The notes under the pieces: generated by a model
Seen by the model: the letters and a program-made list of their open reading frames with translations, nothing else
What the model was told of the DNA's origin: nothing
Database searches by the model: none
NCBI GenBank assembly: GCA_020627605.1
Contig: JAHDGO010000107.1
Location: forward strand, 1 to 7,017
Direction of reading: 5' to 3'
DNA length: 7,017 bases
Origin: Yoonia sp.
GTDB taxonomy: Bacteria; Pseudomonadota; Alphaproteobacteria; Rhodobacterales; Rhodobacteraceae
Translations under genes and position numbers: made by a program
Shown here: in pieces, positions 6,225 through 7,017 of the stretch
Layout of the letters: each line of letters opens with the position of its first letter
Numbering within the stretch: position 1 is the first letter of the stretch

Positions 6225-7017
6225 GGCCAACGCACCCGCCAAGGTCAATCTGACCCTGCATGTGACGGGGCAGCGCGCTGACGGGTATCACCTGCTCGAC
6301 AGTCTTGTGGGTTTTGCTGATGTCTCTGATCAGTTGACCGCGACGACAGCACCCGATCTGCGGTTGACTGTCTCTGGCCCGTTTTCGGCGGGTGTCCCGA
6401 CTGATGACAGCAACCTGATCCTGCGTGCGGCACGTGCTTTGCAACAGGCACGCGGCGTCAGTGGCGGCGCTGTGCTGCATCTGGACAAGCACTTGCCCCA
6501 TGCCGCCGGGATTGGCAGCGGATCAGCCGATGCCGCCGCCGCCCTGACCATGCTGGCAGAGCTTTGGAAGGTCGCCCCCTTGCCCCCCACCGCGCCAGAG
6601 GTGGTGGCGCTGGGGGCCGATGTGCCGGTCTGTCTGGCCGCCCCGCGCCCCATCCGCATGACCGGTATCGGCGAGGTGCTGTCGCCAGTTCCGCGTCTGC
6701 CGGATTGCGCATTGGTGCTGGTCCGCCCGCCGGTTGGCGTGCCCACCGGCCCGGTGTGTGCGGGGCTGGACCGGCGCGACGGCAGCCCGATGATGGCGGT
6801 GCCAGAGGGGCTCGACTACGACGGATTTGTCGACTGGCTGGCCGCGCAACGCAATGATCTGCAGGCCCCGGCAGAGGCGATTGTGCCCGAAGTCTCGGAT
6901 GCCCTGGCCCGCCTGCGCGCCTTGCCAGCGGTCAGTCTGGCCCGGATGACGGGATCAGGGGCCACCTGTTTCGGTCTGGTCAAGGATATGGCAGCGGCGC
7001 GCCATGTCGCCCGCATT
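6211..7017 (+). CDS. ispE: 4-diphosphocytidyl-2-C-methyl-D-erythritol kinase (C-terminus cut)
   Basis: IspE is a cytoplasmic GHMP-family kinase that phosphorylates CDP-methylerythritol at the 2-hydroxyl with ATP, the fourth step of the MEP pathway to IPP and DMAPP. The 269 codons present are nearly the full usual length (about 280); the frame is intact and runs off the right edge. The start is GTG 6211, giving MAIIKANAPAKVNLTLHV, and it overlaps the TPR gene's end by 14 nt. No better in-frame start exists. The first motif APAKVNLTLHVTGQRADGYH contains the expected catalytic Lys11. The ATP-binding loop is LPHAAGIGSGSADAAAAL (95-112). The expected catalytic Asp137 sits in LGADVPVC, followed by GIGE (152-155) and the third GHMP motif MTGSGATCFG (246-255). 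The loop has Ser103 where IspE usually has Gly. No separate ribosome binding site is evident, so expression probably depends on coupling to the TPR gene. Confidence 0.96.
   Translation, partial: MAIIKANAPAKVNLTLHVTGQRADGYHLLDSLVGFADVSDQLTATTAPDLRLTVSGPFSAGVPTDDSNLILRAARALQQARGVSGGAVLHLDKHLPHAAGIGSGSADAAAALTMLAELWKVAPLPPTAPEVVALGADVPVCLAAPRPIRMTGIGEVLSPVPRLPDCALVLVRPPVGVPTGPVCAGLDRRDGSPMMAVPEGLDYDGFVDWLAAQRNDLQAPAEAIVPEVSDALARLRALPAVSLARMTGSGATCFGLVKDMAAARHVARI

Noticed and set aside
1..7017. A new defence system, mobile element or CRISPR-like array
   Set aside because: All genes except the small exported one belong to known families. There are no direct-repeat arrays, transposase or integrase fragments, tRNA-associated sites or abrupt composition changes.

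Overview
The window looks like chromosome from a Rhodobacteraceae/Roseobacter-type alphaproteobacterium. The evidence is the high GC content with strong codon bias, protein sequences that read like that group (AccD, FolC, IspE and the TPR protein), frequent GTG starts with tightly overlapping genes, and a striking scarcity of GANTC sites, as expected where the cell-cycle methylase CcrM is active. It is an ordinary housekeeping region. I saw no mobile element, CRISPR array, tRNA or rRNA.

Layout. Positions 1-424 (minus strand) hold the first 141 codons of ilvD, dihydroxy-acid dehydratase of branched-chain amino acid synthesis, running off the left edge. Across a 132-nt gap, a divergent plus-strand gene (557-1462) encodes a CPBP-family membrane protease-like protein. 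After 59 nt comes a tight three-gene operon. It contains accD (1522-2454, acetyl-CoA carboxylase beta subunit), folC (2451-3725, folylpolyglutamate/dihydrofolate synthase, GTGA overlap) and an unrecognised small exported protein (3725-4228, TGATG overlap). A good intrinsic terminator at 4340-4372 closes this operon.

A new unit then begins. An exported TPR-repeat protein (4518-6224) is followed, with a 14-nt overlap, by ispE (6211 to the right edge), the CDP-ME kinase of the MEP isoprenoid pathway, which lacks only its extreme C-terminus.

How the genes fit together. AccD commits carbon to fatty acids, FolC makes and retains folates, IspE supplies isoprenoid precursors and IlvD supplies branched-chain amino acids, so this is growth-linked core metabolism. 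The two envelope proteins of unclear role are the most interesting. The TPR protein resembles, in C-terminal sequence, length and linkage to ispE, the Pseudomonas PA4667/LbcA family, an adaptor for a periplasmic protease. The small protein coupled to folC has four cysteines after its signal peptide and no function I can name. At the regulatory level, four of the five GANTC sites I found by eye are intergenic, and three of them lie within 30 bp just downstream of the accD operon.
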